In this document: positions 13,065 through 26,500 of the stretch, piece after piece
How positions within the stretch are numbered: position 1 is the first letter of the stretch
Layout: each line of letters opens with the position of its first letter
From: Chondrosia reniformis
Lineage: Eukaryota; Porifera; Demospongiae; Chondrillida; Chondrillidae
Assembly: GCA_947172415.1 (NCBI GenBank)
Contig: OX359189.1
Location: forward strand, 3,052,501 to 3,116,500
Length of the DNA stretch: 64,000 nt
Direction: 5' to 3'
Made by a program: the position numbers and the translations under genes
Notes under the pieces: generated by a model
What the model was told of the DNA's origin: nothing
The model's database searches: none
The model's input: the letters and a program-made list of their open reading frames with translations, nothing else

Positions 13065-14281
13065 TCAGTCTTCATCATAGTCATCATCAATTTCAGGTGC
13101 AAACAAGTCTGCCTGTTCGGAGGCAGTAGCTTGAGGGTCAGGATTATGTATGTCTGTTGAAGAAGACAGAAGAGCAGAGGCGTCATTCTGACTTCGGAGC
13201 TGCTGAATCAAGATTTGTTGATACGACGCCTGTTCACTCTACAAGGACAAGTATATGTCATATGATAGAGTAGAGGTTCACTGCTACATATACAAAATGA
13301 TTATGGGACAACTAGTTGAGTGCTTTGAGAGCAAAACATGAAACTGTAATTACAACGTTTTGGTCCGTAGACCTTCCTCAGCCAATGACATACCTCTTTA
13401 CACACGTGTATGGGAACCTCTAATTAATAATTTGATCTTCACCACCACCTGAGAAACGTTACTAAATTGATCACCAATAGGTATCAAATGTTCTGTATAC
13501 TGACTTCTTACAGTAACTTAAAAGGATTGTGTTTTAGACTTAGCACTACACACACTAAACTAGTACCTCCATTCCTTGTCTTGCTTGAGCAAACAGTTCT
13601 TGCTGTTGCCTTAGTAACTCTTCTTCTGGAATTCCAAGCTTATCTAACCTTGAACTGCCTTTCTTCTTTTTCTGAATTAAATGAAACAAGATGACTGAGG
13701 GGGAAGTATACATGCATATCCTATGTTTATTGCAACATATTTGGTCAAGACATACTGCAGACTGCTTTTTATAGTCATCTAGCACTTCTTTCATGTCGTC
13801 AAGGTATTCACCAAAACCTAGCTCCTAGGAGAGAAAAACAGAAAGGTGTACACTTTATGCATGCGTAATTTAATTCCCCAAGCATTGTGCATGCATGGGT
13901 GTCGAATTACTTGTAATGCGTTAGTCACGTGTTCTGGTTGTATAGTTTTCCGCTGATTTCTATCCGATATCTCTGTAGCTCGTTGCGCCACCAAATGTAT
14001 AAACACTGTTATGTATAAGGAACACGTGCATAAAACAGTCACGGAATCTTTATATACATTCACTTACAAGTGGAACATTTAAGAAGTAAATCTCTGGAAT
14101 CAACGGAAACTCGCAAATGGGGAACAATCTCCTTAATTAACTTATTCATTGCAGCTATACACAAACAGTATAACGTATAATAGAGTATATGATTTAATAA
14201 ACTCTTGTTACTAGACGGCTTACTTCTTGGAAGGTACAACTCATCGTTATCCTCTTCAACAACACTTGGTCCGACGTCCAT
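13065..14281 (-). CDS. DR1: DR1 / NC2-beta, histone-fold transcription repressor
   Basis: Six minus-strand exons, 14281-14224, 14154-14068, 14005-13911, 13824-13756, 13671-13567 and 13238-13065, give 195 codons with matching phases. The family is about 176 residues. DR1 pairs with DRAP1 to form NC2, a nuclear complex that clamps TBP on DNA and controls RNA polymerase II initiation. The histone fold runs from MNKLIKEIVPHLRVSVDSR through FIHLVAQRATEISDRNQRK to TIQPEHVTNALQ and LGFGEYLDDMKEVLDDYKK. It is followed by the hallmark GIPEEELLRQQQELFAQARQ and an acidic tail ending DDDYDED. The start is the first ATG in frame with the conserved DE-rich leader. It is divergent with ALG3, whose ATG is 24 bases away. 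Confidence 0.96.
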
Positions 14282-14305
14282 TTTTCTTTGCAAGTTAAAT
14301 TAAAA
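14282..14305. promoter_or_regulatory. 24-bp divergent start-codon interval, DR1/ALG3
   Basis: Only 24 bases separate the two start codons, so any two 5' leaders longer than that must overlap in antisense, or the promoter must lie inside coding sequence. No TATA box is visible. Confidence 0.6.
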
Positions 14306-17300
14306 ATGGCCGCCAAGGAATTTCTGCAAAGGCTATCAGCTTACTTAGCATCATTTATATACCTATTTCTGATTATTGCTGAAATCCCTTTGAATTTATT
14401 TATTGTCAATAGAGTATCATGTGAGTGTAATTAGTGACAAAAGAAGGTACTGCCTGAGTTATTACTTACCTTAAAAATAGATACAGAGATCGATTGGAGA
14501 GCATACATGCAGGAAGTGGAAGGATTTTTAAATGGCACTACTGACTATTATCTTCTGAAGGGAGACACAGGTCCACTAGTGTAAGTAAGAGTTCATCAGG
14601 TACCTGTAGAAGGTACTAGTGGCCTGTAGTTTAATTTTTAATGGAATGTTTGCAATATAGTAAAGGGTTTTCAAAGAAATTATATTAAATTCTACATGTG
14701 TAAGTTTATAGCATTGCATAAGCCAGACTAGGTACTACATTATGTAGATAGTTAACTGGTGTTTTACAGCAGTAATGTATTTGCTATGTATACATATATC
14801 TCACTTTACATCGAGTATGGTGCATGCATGTTACAGATATGGTATGTAGTTTCATTAAAAAGATTATCTGAATCACGACTTGTGTGTCCTGAATTTTTTT
14901 CCTTTAACTTCAGTATTATCTTTACTGTAGTTACCCAGCTGGTTTTGTATATGTATATTCTCTACTACATTGTGTCACTGAAGGAGGTGCTTTGATAGGT
15001 CGAGCTCAATATATATTCATTGGGTTTTACCTTCTTAATCTGTTATCAGTTTTAAACATCTATCGTAAGACTGCACAGGTACGTAAATTATTGTAGATAT
15101 TAATGATTTCTTGTAAATGCATCAAGCTTATCTTAGACATTACATACGTATACGTAATTCATTCGTTTTCAATGATTTTTTGACATTCTGTAAACAATAT
15201 AGTGTTACTTTAAGAAAATGCCTCAAAGCAGGGAAAATCAGAAGAATTTTGAAGGCGCAACCTAATTCAATAAGTTTTTTAAAGTTTGCTATTAAAATAG
15301 CAATTTTGATTTTCCTCAAGGGGGGAAATGCCCGCCTGTCCCCCACCAATTAGATGCTTTGAACAGTAAAACACAACAGCCATGCCTGCCTTATATTGCA
15401 AGCTTCAGTTCACCTTCTTCAAGTCACTGCATATATTTTTGTGTGTTTCTATATCAGGTACCATGGTACGTATTGGCTGTAATGTCATTCATGGCTTACC
15501 GTGTTCACTCCATATTTGTGTTGAGGCTGTTTAATGATCCCATTGCCATGCTGATGCTCTATACGGCTATCAATCTCTTTATATACAGACAGTGGCTGTG
15601 GGGATGTGTGTTATTCAGGTGAGTGTGTGCCAGGAGGAGAACATGACCTCTAGGAATCACAAGAGATGACTTGTAATTTGTTATCTTTCTTTTCTCAGTT
15701 TGGCTGTCTCTGTAAAGATGAATATCCTCCTGTTTGCTCCTGGTTTATTGGTGATATTGCTGATATGTGTGGGATTCCGGTCAGCTATCATCAATATAGC
15801 AGTGTGTGCTTTTATTCAGGTACTGTATAGTCAATATTAGGTTCTTGCCGCATATCTTTATTAGTATAAGGATTTCTTATAACTGCATCAAACTTATCTT
15901 TGAAAAGATAATCTTTCGACTTTTATACCATCTAAAGACACAGTTTTATTGTCTCTGTGACTGAAGAAACTCGGGATTGAAACGTCTGACAACCAAGAGA
16001 GTCAACAAACTGCATCTTTATATGTTCTAAAAGTCAAAAGATGATCCTTTTAACACATATCTTTAGTCAATTACTTCTTCTAATTCTTTAGAATGTTCTT
16101 TCCTTCCTTCAGGCGCTCTTGGCACTGCCATTTCTTGCCACTAATCCATTGGCTTATGTTTTGAGATCATTTGAACTGCAAAGACAATTTTTATATAAAT
16201 GGACAGTCAATTGGAGATTTTTATCGGAAGAAATGTTTCTCAATCGCTGGTTTCACTTACTTCTCTTATTGTCTCATATAACAATGTTGTTAGTGTTTGC
16301 AGTAACCAAATGGACCAAGTACGTACATACTGGAAGATTGTTTCTTTCACTGTTACACAGACATTGGCTTGAATTTGTGGATTTTAATTTTTCTAAATGT
16401 TTTATAATTTTTATTTAGAGGACATGCGATAGGCAGTACTGTGTCAACATTGACTGCAAAAGGTAAGGGCTGTGTTGAGTATATGAAGTTATACTTAAAA
16501 CCTATTATTACCTGCTAAAGTTTTGCTTTCCAAAGGACTTGTGAATATGCTTAATTTATTTATCATTGATCATTTTTGTGGTTTGCTAGAAATTGTTGGA
16601 ATACTGTTCACTTCAAATTTCATTGGCATGGTGTTTGCACGTTCCCTGCATTACCAATTCTACGTCTGGTATTACCATACCCTCCCATTCCTTATATGGA
16701 CTACCAATTTACCGATTCCAGTCAAGTGAGGTTTTCATGAATGCTGTTGAATTGTAGTAGACAACTTAGTGTGAATATACAGAATGTTTGATTCCTTTTA
16801 GGAATTATGTAATAGCTTGTATGAGTTCCATGTTAACATTACACCTAGTTTGTTGAATTTTGCTAAAGGAGAGTTTATTGCACAATGGTTGGGCAAAGGC
16901 AACTGTATAATAAGTGTTAAACCCAACCAGCCAAGTGACTGAAGTCTTATCTTGGCTGGGGGACCAAATGTCTAGTAAGTGTACCAATCAGTGATTATGT
17001 ACTAGTCATCCTAGATGGTAAACATGCAGCTTTAATGGTTTAACCACAAACAGCTGCTTGCCCTCTTTATGCATCTGCAATGTGGTGTACTGTCGTTGTT
17101 AGTTTGGATTACTGCTGATAGGACTAATCACTTGGTGACATGTGTTGATGTAATACGTATATAATACGTGCATGCATGTAAATAATCTAAAACCTATATT
17201 CTACATCCATTCTACACTAAAAGGTATATAGAAACTAAGCCTAGAGAGAGCTTTGGCTAAGGATACAAGAGTCTTCTTTTTATTCTTCTACTTTACTGGG

Positions 17301-17593
17301 TCAGATAGCTGTTTCTGGGAATGCTACCCTTCATCAGTGACCCTGGAAGTTCCTTAGATCCTTAGCTTAATTGTGTTCAGATGCATATACACTCCATCCT
17401 TCCCCTATACTCAAGTTTACATCCTATATATACATATTTCTGCAGACTACTTCTTCCACTTGTCATTGAGTGGTGTTGGAATGTGTATCCATCAAATGTG
17501 CTCAGTTCAGCAGTGCTTCATTGTGCCCATTTCATACTTCTAGCCGGCCTCTTACTTAGCAGGCCCACGCCAACCAAAGAACACAAAATGTAA
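14306..17593 (+). CDS. ALG3: ALG3, dolichyl-P-Man:Man5GlcNAc2-PP-Dol alpha-1,3-mannosyltransferase
   Basis: Nine exons, 14306-14420, 14481-14580, 14931-15078, 15458-15618, 15699-15819, 16113-16318, 16419-16462, 16590-16725 and 17446-17593, give 392 codons, close to the family length. The enzyme is a multi-pass ER membrane glycosyltransferase that adds the first lumenal mannose, from dolichyl-phosphate mannose, to the N-glycan precursor. Conserved segments are [87 protein letters not shown] and [19 protein letters not shown]. The exon at 16590 was preferred to longer alternatives because [13 protein letters not shown] matches the family. Its last intron contains a hammerhead-like motif on the opposite strand. 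Confidence 0.96.
17298..17343 (-). ncRNA. Degenerate hammerhead-ribozyme-like motif
   Basis: On the minus strand, CTGATGA is followed by a GGG/CCC stem with loop TAGCATT, then GAAAC and a TATC cleavage-like site. A perfect 6-bp stem I (GGGTCA with TGACCC) encloses it. Stem III is almost absent and position 11.1 is unpaired, so activity is doubtful. The stem II loop resembles that of the intact motif at 40875. Confidence 0.4.
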
Positions 17594-17699
17594 AAATTTA
17601 CCAAAATTATTTCACCAACTATTAAAGATAATTAAGGATCATAAATTTGTATGTTGATTTTATGTAAACCAAAGTTTATAAAGATTAAACGTTCATTTG

Positions 17700-20093
17700 C
17701 TACTGCGTGCGTACAAAAACTAAAGCCACGCGTGATGGTAGATACACCTGAATGGAGCTTGGTCGGCCGTCATGCTTGTAGTCCCCCGCAATGTGTTTCA
17801 CCGCCTCATCAATTCTTCCGTGGCCATCAAAGCTAGTGCTATCACTGTTTAGAGCCACCTTGTATTCACCAGCCTCGGGTACTCCAATTCGATAGTCAGT
17901 GTAGCTTCTTGTTGGATGAAAATTGAAAACAAATACTGCACCGCCCCTCTCAAACACTATCACCTTGTCTCCTTCATCTTTCTTGCTCACGTAACCACGC
18001 CCACCGGACAGGAAATGCACGTGCTCTTCCAGTGCCATCATTGCCTTGTCAAATGCATACAAATACTGATATCTGAGCTGTTTATTCTCAATCAGTCCCC
18101 ACTGTCTTCGAGCATAATGATAACTTTTGTTATTACCATCTCTGGGGAAGTCAAGCCACTCTGGATGGCCAAACTCATTTCCCATAAAGTTGAGGTACGC
18201 CTCCCCTCCAAGACCAAATGTAATCAGACGGATCAGCTTGTGCAGTGCAAGTCCCCTGTCAATGATGACTGAGCGGTGGGTAATGGTGGACATGTTGGTG
18301 TACATCTCCGCATCCATCAGCCAGAAGGCCAACGTCTTGTCTCCCACTAGAGCCTGATCATGACTCTCTGCATAAGCCACTGCCTTCTCCTGCTCCCTGC
18401 GGTTGGTCAGCGTCCACCAGATACCTGACATGCTCCATTCGTTGTCACTCTTTTCTTTGAGTAGCTTGATCCACATATCAGGGATAGCCATGGCAAGGCG
18501 GTAGTCAAACCCCACCCCTCCCTCATCCACAGCTCGGCACAACGAAGGCATACCTACATAACAAAATAACAAATATGATTAGTTATCATAAAAATACATT
18601 ATAATGATAAATATCTATTATTAGCTTTCTGTATATGATCATATAGATAGGGAATAACCAACACTGCAATGACATCTTCTCAGACTAACTCGTGAGTACA
18701 TATGAAGCATACGATACTAAGGAAATATACTATAATTAGACTGAAACACTATTTATTACTTAGGGAAGGCCAAGGTATTATCATCATTAGATACTATGAT
18801 GATTCAAGTGATGATAGTCTAATATAAGATCAGCTTTAGATCTTATAAAGTCCCCTATTTTTATGGCCTCAGTTATATGTAGCTACTTTTGATAATTAAA
18901 GGAACTCACTCACCAGACACATCTTCTGCTATGGTGATTGCAAAGGGGTAGGCATCATGTAGCATCTTATTGGCCATCATCAGGTACACCAGTGCATCCA
19001 CATCGACAGACATGTTGAAGTATTCGTCATAGTTGCCTGTGAAGCCAGTCCCAATGCCATGGTGATGGTATAACATGGAGGTTATTCCATCAAATCTGAA
19101 GCCATCAAACATGTACTCATCAATGTACCACTTTAGGTTGGAAAGGAGGAATCGGATTATCTCCCACTTGTTGTAATCAAACAGCTTTGAGTCCCACAGC
19201 TCCTGCTTGCCCTTTGCCCCACTGTGGAAAAAGCAGTGATCTGTGCCGTTAAACATGTTAAGACCATCGTTAACATTTCCTGCTGCATGACTGTGGATCA
19301 CATCCAGAAGAACAACTAGTCTCAAGGAATGGGCCTTGTCAATGAGGTACTTGAGCTCGTCGGGGGTACCATAGCGACTGGAGGCTGCAAAGTAACTGCT
19401 AACATGATACCCAAAGCTGCCATAATAAGGGTGCTCCATGATAGCCATCAGTTGCACACAGTTGTAACCAAGGTCCTTGATCCTTGGGAGAACGTTATCG
19501 GCAAAGTGTCGGTAACTAGCCACCTTTGGTTCCTCACTAGAGATTCCTACATGAGCTTCGTATATTCTGAGAGCATGAGGTGTCGGAGGGTGATCACTGG
19601 TCCATTTGTATGGTTGCTGTGGAAACCAGTGGGTGGAGATGTATTCAAGCTCACCCTCGGGCTGCTTGGCATAATGTGCCCAGGGAGATATTCTCCAGAG
19701 CACCTCCCCACTGTCAGTAGTGATGACAAGTTTGTACATGGAATTGTGGGGGATAGCCGGCCCATTCGTAGTAGCTGGTATTCGGATATACCATTTGCCA
19801 AAATCTCTCTTCTGCATCACGTGACTTGAGGTAGACCATCCATTGAAGTCACCAGCTATAGCAACCTGCTTCACGTGAGGAACCCATTCCAACACTTCAA
19901 TGTCCCCGTTTTCGTGCTGGATCACTCCATACTTTTTGTAGCTATCTGCAAATGCGGCTAGACTAGTTTCACTGTCCTTAATTCGAGACACGAAATTCGA
20001 GAACCGGTCATAACGGTAAACGATGTCGGATTCGTAGTTCCTCAGATAACAATCACTTTCAAGGAGCTTGTCTAACTGTGGTGGACGAGCCAT
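17700..20093 (-). CDS. GBE1: GBE1, 1,4-alpha-glucan (glycogen) branching enzyme
   Basis: Two long exons, 20093-18914 and 18553-17700, with one phase 1 intron give 677 codons against about 700 in vertebrates. The cytosolic enzyme cuts alpha-1,4 glucan and rejoins the piece as an alpha-1,6 branch during glycogen synthesis. An N-terminal CBM48-type beta domain carries [18 protein letters not shown]. The GH13 barrel has [35 protein letters not shown] (nucleophile Asp), [14 protein letters not shown] (acid/base Glu) and [16 protein letters not shown]-terminal beta domain ends [10 protein letters not shown]. The first in-frame ATG before [10 protein letters not shown] is taken as start. The gene is unusually intron-poor for this window. 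It is tail to tail with ALG3 (stops 106 bp apart) and head to head with THOC3. Confidence 0.97.
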
Positions 20094-20260
20094 TGTAGGC
20101 AAAGGAAACTTGACCTATTACGAGTTCTTTTCTGCTTTATAGACGATTAGAAAACGTGATTTGGATGTGGCTAATGCGGCATTCAGTTAGGAATCACCTG
20201 CTTAGCCGCTAAACACGTGACTTTCATATAGGGAAGGTCCCTTACTTGGAGGGCATAAAA
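20094..20260. promoter_or_regulatory. Divergent promoter region, GBE1/THOC3
   Basis: 167 bases between the two start codons must hold both promoters or both leaders. It contains two CACGTGA/ACGTGAT-type words (about 20151-20157 and 20214-20220). No TATA box is evident. Confidence 0.5.
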
Positions 20261-23232
20261 ATGGAGGATTTGCAGAAATATTTTGAGAGTCACAAAGACA
20301 AACGAGACTTTGTGGGACATTCCAGTAAAGTGCGTTTCGTAATGGATTTATATGTAAACGTTATTTACAATTTGTTATGGAAAGTAGGTTCATTCAATAG
20401 CTTGGAATTTGGATGGTAAGTGCTTGGCAAGTGGATCGATGGATAAAACAGTATGCATCTTCCACCTGGAAAAGACAAAGCTGGTAAAATATTTTCTTTA
20501 TTAGAAATATCGATTAAATTACTATTCGCGGGTTTTGTAAATTTATTCAATTATGCAAAGGTCAAAGAGACTTCTCTGAAAGGTCATTCTGATAGTGTGG
20601 ATCAGGTGGACTGGAGTCCCACGCACGTGAATCACTTAGTGTCTGCATCAGGAGACAGGACAGTCAGAGTGTGGGACATGAGGTGTAAGTGAGGAAATAT
20701 CCTTTGTTAGCAGGTGTAGATCATGTTATGTTTATTGCAGTCTGGTACTATTGTAAATTATTATATATTAAATGTATAGGGAAAACGAAACAACCGGTAC
20801 CATTCCTACATAGATACTGTCCCAGTCAGGATATATAATATGTGTATATTATATATAATAGGATATATAATATGTATATATTATCTATAGTAAATGGCTA
20901 CTGTAGTAAAAATTTATGTATAGAGTCAAGAGATCAGGTCCTGATATATTTCAATATTCATAGTTTTGCTTGGCATTTGATATGTGTATGTTATCAGACA
21001 GTGATTGGTAAATGCTATAACCTTTGACCTTTAAATGTGCATCATGTGTGGGAAATGCCACTCAATGCCTATATAAGTACCTCATTCGTCTTTCCTTTCT
21101 GTTGACCACTATGATGTGTAGCAAACAAATGTAGCCACACCATTCAGACCAAAGGAGAGAACATCAACCTCTGTTGGTGTCCAAACGGTCAGGCAGTCGC
21201 CGTGGGCAACAAGGAGGACCTTCTCTCCATTATAGACATGAGATCTTACAAGATTATCCAAGAGGAGCAGTTTAAGACAGAGGTACTATAGTACATAAGA
21301 TTAGCCGAGGAAGCAGAATACAGATTTTAGGACCAGTGTCTGTTTAATCATAGGCTAGTCTGTGATTCACAGATGATGCTGTTTGAATATAAAATGTCCC
21401 CCCTGAAATTGTCTGCACTATAGTAGGGATGTAATTAGCAGTAGCTGGCAAACAGGTTCAGGGTTCAATTGTAATAAAAATGGAGGACCTAAAAATGTGT
21501 TAGCTTGTATATATGAAGTTTATACGTTGTTCTTTAAACACTATATATTGTCTCAGTATGGCTAATGTTGCAAGGCTATTTGGTACATGTACACAAACTT
21601 TATTGCTTTCTTGTGAAGTGCCATTATCTAGTCGCTGTATTTGACAGGTCTACAGTATTTAGGGTGCCTGCTTAGTGTACTAGCAGGGCTGCATGCAGAA
21701 CTTGAAAAGAGTATTCCAAGTCTACTATCCTTCCCATAAGATATTAACATGGATGGATACTGCAATTCTCCCCTTGGCTCAGAGGGGCAAAATTAATCCT
21801 AGGGGAGGGGGGAGATCCCCCCTCTATGCTGCCCTGACTAGTGTCTGCTTGCAGATAGCTAGACCCATTTTGAATCATGCACTTTGTTGATACAACCAGA
21901 CACACAAATGTATATGAACTCTTTCTGTGAATGTATGTATGTATGTAGGTGAATGAAATGAGTTGGAATAACAGTAGTTCTCAGCTCTATCTTACTAATG
22001 GGATGGGTTGCATATCCATATTGTCCTATCCTCGGCTGCAACACCTCCACACTATCACTGCTCATCCGGCTAACTGCATCTGTATAGACTTTGACCCCGC
22101 TGGAAAGTGAGTTGTAAAATTGACATTGAACTGACACTGTACTGTGATCGGCTTTCATATAAACATATAGTAAATTGCTACAAATTCTACCTTTCATGGA
22201 AATAGAGATTCTATGAAAATAATTAGTTGCCAGTACATTACATTCTGTATACAATTTACTGTGACTATTATAAGACTTAAAATAGTGTATCCTTTTAATT
22301 ATAAAATAAAACAAAGTAATTGTTCAACAATTTGCAGTTAATTTTATCTGTGTTTTTATATTCCTCTTTACAGTTTTATGTTCTTTGGGTTATTTTTCAC
22401 TTACATGTTGATGAAATTCTCTCTTTATGATAGCACTATATAGCAAATGTGAACTCAGTGATGTGTACATGTGACACTGTGTGCATGTAACATTGTGTGC
22501 ATGTGACATTGTGTGCATGTGTAGATACTTTGCAACTGGAAGTGCAGATGCTCTTGTGTCTTTATGGGATGCTGATGAGCTAGTTTGTTTAAGAACATTT
22601 TCAAGACTAGAGTGAGTCATTTTTCCTTGTACAATGGTTGTGGTTACAGTATCTTTGTCTATATACAGTTGGCCAGTCAGGTCAGTTAGCTTTAGTGGTG
22701 ATGGACAGCTATTAGCGTCAGGATCAGAAGACATGACTATTGATATAGTGAGCCATTTATGGTCGGTCAATGTATTAGAGTTCTCTATTTCATCATATGC
22801 AGTAGACAGTAGTTACCTAGTCCCCTAGCTAAGGGTAGGCTATGGTTCTCATTAAGTGAACTTCGGTTCACCCAGTAGCTCATTGTGCTTCACAGGAGAC
22901 ATTGTTGGGTGGGGTAAAGTTCAGAGTGTAGTGGCAATAATAATGTACCCAATTGTTGGTTTCTCTTCAAAACTAATTGCAAACTATTTTTTTATATTTT
23001 AGGGTTATTGTGAAAATGGTGAGCGAGTTGCAGAGCTGTCAGTGTCAGCCGCCACATTTGCTGTAGAATGGCATCCGAAAGAGAAATTATTAGCTTATGC
23101 CTGTGATGATAAGGTGAAGAATAATTAATCACAAATATTAACCCACTTTAACATCCCCTGTAATTCACTGCCTTATAGGATCGTCACAACAGAGACACTG
23201 GCACAGTATGGCTCTACGGGTTGTCAAGCTAG
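20261..23232 (+). CDS. THOC3: THOC3/TEX1, WD40 subunit of the THO/TREX mRNA export complex
   Basis: Nine exons, 20261-20329, 20388-20483, 20561-20684, 21122-21282, 21949-22106, 22525-22611, 22669-22747, 23003-23113 and 23179-23232, give 312 codons (human about 351; the shorter N-terminus is the main difference). THOC3 is a nuclear beta-propeller in THO, which couples transcription to mRNA packaging and export. WD motifs are visible at HSIAWNLDGKCLASGSMDKT, GHSDSVDQVDWSP with ASGDRTVRVWDMR, KGENINLCWCPNGQAVAVG, CICIDFDPAGKYFATGSAD, PVRSVSFSGDGQLLASGSED and FAVEWHPKEKLLAYACDDK. The end DRHNRDTGTVWLYGLSS also fits the family. The downstream neighbour DDX19, also an mRNA-export factor, starts 315 bp further on the same strand. 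Confidence 0.96.
22857..22912 (+). repeat. Dispersed 55-bp hairpin repeat, copy 2
   Basis: Intronic copy in THOC3 of the repeat described at 8467: GGTTCACCC, AGTAGCTCATTGTGC and TTGGGTGGGGTAA. Confidence 0.5.
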
Positions 23233-23547
23233 CACCGTAGTCTTATTTTCACTAACGATACTTGGTTACGTACTTGGCTTAAGCTTGGTAATTTCGTGTT
23301 TTTAATCTTCGTGTGCATGCGTTGCGTACCTATACGGTCTAAGGGTCAAAAAGTTTCCGTTCAGACTAAGCCGGAACGACCGTTTCTTAGTAAAGGGCAA
23401 TCGTTTTTCAAAGACGAACGATCGTTCGTAATTGTCCTCGCACCGTTTTTCGTAGGAACGAAACTAAGTGTAAACGAAACGACTCCTACCGTACGTTAGG
23501 GGAGGTCCCTTTAGCTATTGCCTAATAAACGCACGTGTAGATTGAAA

Positions 23548-26500
23548 ATGGCTGATCTGGACTGGTGCGCTGAAGCAGAAGCTCTAGAAAATGAACCGCA
23601 ATCTCTCCCAGAGAAAGTAAAGGAATTGCAAATCACAAAATCAGAGCCTAAATCAGAAGTGGTAGAAGGAGACAAAACTATAACCCAAGCGGAGTCTTCA
23701 TATTTGACGAAGGTACTGAGAACACGTCTGTTGAACACATCATCTGCAGTAGAAGTACAAAGAGCGGACCCTAACTCCCCTCTCTATTCCGTTAAATCGT
23801 TTGAAGAGCTACGCCTGTAAGTCTACGGAAAATTATTGTCTGTTAAGGTTTTATTGCTTTCTTGTTTCGTTACTTTCTCTATACATACGTATACATATGT
23901 ATGAAGTTTTTTTATAATTTGGAGCCAGGAGCTGCCTTATACTGTAAATCCCATTAATATGGAGTCCCTTTTATTTAACGATTGTAATGGTATAAGTAGA
24001 ATAGTGGCCTTTAAGTACGTATAGCGATCAGGCTTTACAAGTATTTATCGACATCAACTTTATTGCTAGAAATAGTGGCAAACTTGCTAATCTTTGCACA
24101 AAGTTCAGGATGGTGTGAGCTTGGTCTCTTCCTTTGCAACTCTACCAGTACCCTTTTATTTACTTCTCAGACTTCTGCTTCTCTGCGACTCTTTACCTCT
24201 AACAACCGATACAACCACCTCTTGACAGTGATGTGACGTGACTTACATACATACCATTAATTTCACGATTCCATACTATACGCACAACTCGCTTTAATAA
24301 AGGGACCGCTTTAATTTTGGGATTTACAGTATTTCCTATAAGACAAAGTACAGATTGGAAATATAACTTTGTACTATTGCAAACGATGTAAATGTTTATG
24401 TAGTTCATTGAAATTAAAGAAAATTTGTAGATAGTTCCAAATTTTCGTTTTGTACTTCTGGCAGTGTACATTAATTAGCTTACTCATTATGATAACAGAA
24501 TGCTAGAAATAGCCAGTATAAATGCAAATGGCTGCCACTATAGATAAGTGAGGATTTACTGTACCTGATATATGTCTTTTATAAATTCTAATATTACTTC
24601 TCTGTCAATTAATAGGAGAAAGGAATTATTAGAAGGCGTTTATGCAATGGGATTTAACAAGCCCTCAAGAATACAAGAAGTTGCCTTACCATGCTTGATT
24701 ACTGATCCGTAAGTGTATGCTTACTAAGCATGTTACTGTGTTGTGAGAGCTCCTCTGACATTCATTCAAATGTGATCATTTCTCCTTCATAATTTTTAGC
24801 CCGAAGAATCTGATTGCACAATCCCAGAGTGGAACTGGTAAAACAGCCGCATTCGTTCTTGGAATGTTAAGTAGAGTTAAACCCAATGAGAAATATCCCC
24901 AAGTAAGCAAAAACTTAATTTATTGCCTTCTGCATGATTGTTTATCTCTTTTTACTTTCTGATGAATTTCTGTATATGCCATTTACATACATACATACCT
25001 GTATATGACATATACATACGTACCTGTACTTATATGACATATACATACGTACCTGTACTTATATGACATATACATACGTACCTGTACTTATATGACATAT
25101 ACATACATACCTGTACTTGTATGACATATACATACATACCTGTACTTATATGACATATACATACATACCTGTACTTATATGACATATGCATACATACCTG
25201 TACTTATATGACATATACATACATACCTGTACTTATATGATATATACATACATACCTGTACTTATATGACATATACATACATACCTGCATTCATAAATAT
25301 ATGCACACACTTAAACTTACTTATGTAGGTTTTGTGTTTGTCTCCAACATTTGATTTGGCCCTTCAAAGTGGAAAGGTCGTGGAGCAAATGGCAAAGTTT
25401 TTACCAGAAATAAAAGTGGCTTATGCTGTAAAGGGAAGACAGGGTATGTGTATCTATAATATGTTTAGGTATAATCACTTGTAATATTTATTACATATGT
25501 ATATGTGTGTATGAAGACCTCTAAAGTGGATTTGTTTAATTGATTATTGGCCTTCAGAATGATCGAAACCGCCTTCTGAATGATCGAAACCACCTTCCGA
25601 ATGATCGAAACCGCCTTCCAAATGATTGAAACCACCTGTGGAATGGTTGAGATCACCATCCTAATGATCTAAATCACCTTCTGAATGATTGAAATCACCT
25701 TCCGAATAATTGAAACCGCCTGTGGAATGGTGACATTATGGCACCTATTAGTATAAAACATAATCGCCTAATGTTGCCACTGATAACACTTCATATCAGT
25801 TATGTTATGTACTTCTTCAGAACTTCTTCAGAACTGTGTGGTGTATCTTTTGGGAGGACATTCCACCTCAGAGCGTTTGAGTGCCTGAACTTCTACTTAA
25901 TATATTTTTGTGAAGTATGTGTTCTACATACTACTCCCAATAACAGCATTGGATAATATAACATATAGCACATATAATACATGTGTATAAACATATACTG
26001 TATCATGTACATACGTTTGTACTTATATATGCCACTTGTATGGTAATAGCAAGATTACTTCATTTTTAGTGACAGTGTAATCCATTTAAATTTAAATGAA
26101 AGCAATTCATTCAAGGTTTTCAAAAATTGGATTAATAGTAATTATTTTGACATTGGAAGACCTACTTGCTTCTGCAATTCTATATTTATTCATGTCTATC
26201 ATTGGTCTCTATACCCATTTACGCAACTAAATCCTCTGTTTAGTGTCTAAAGGGGATAGGATCACAGAACAGATTGTAATTGGTACTCCTGGTTCAGTGT
26301 TGGATTGGGTGTTGAAGAAGAAGGTCTTTGATCCCATGAAGTTGAAGTTGTTTGTATTAGATGAAGCGGACATCATGATAGCCACTCAGGGACACCAAGA
26401 TCAAACCATACGCATACATAAGTTAGTCCTCGTGCAACTTGATTATATATTGTCCTCTCATAATAGCATTGTAAGGTAAGGTTGTTATTTGAGCTAGAAT

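Noticed and set aside
15955-15990. CTGAAGA ... GAAACGTCTGAC near 15960-15985 as another hammerhead
   Set aside because: The CTGATGA core is mutated and stem II does not pair convincingly; at most a fossil of the repeat family.
22561-22600. CTGATGAGCT as a possible hammerhead core
   Set aside because: It is coding sequence of a THOC3 WD repeat and no GAAAC box or stems follow.
25465-25659. Heptad-like minus-strand peptide repeat
   Set aside because: It is translation of the 21-bp intronic minisatellite; divergence between units is not codon-biased.
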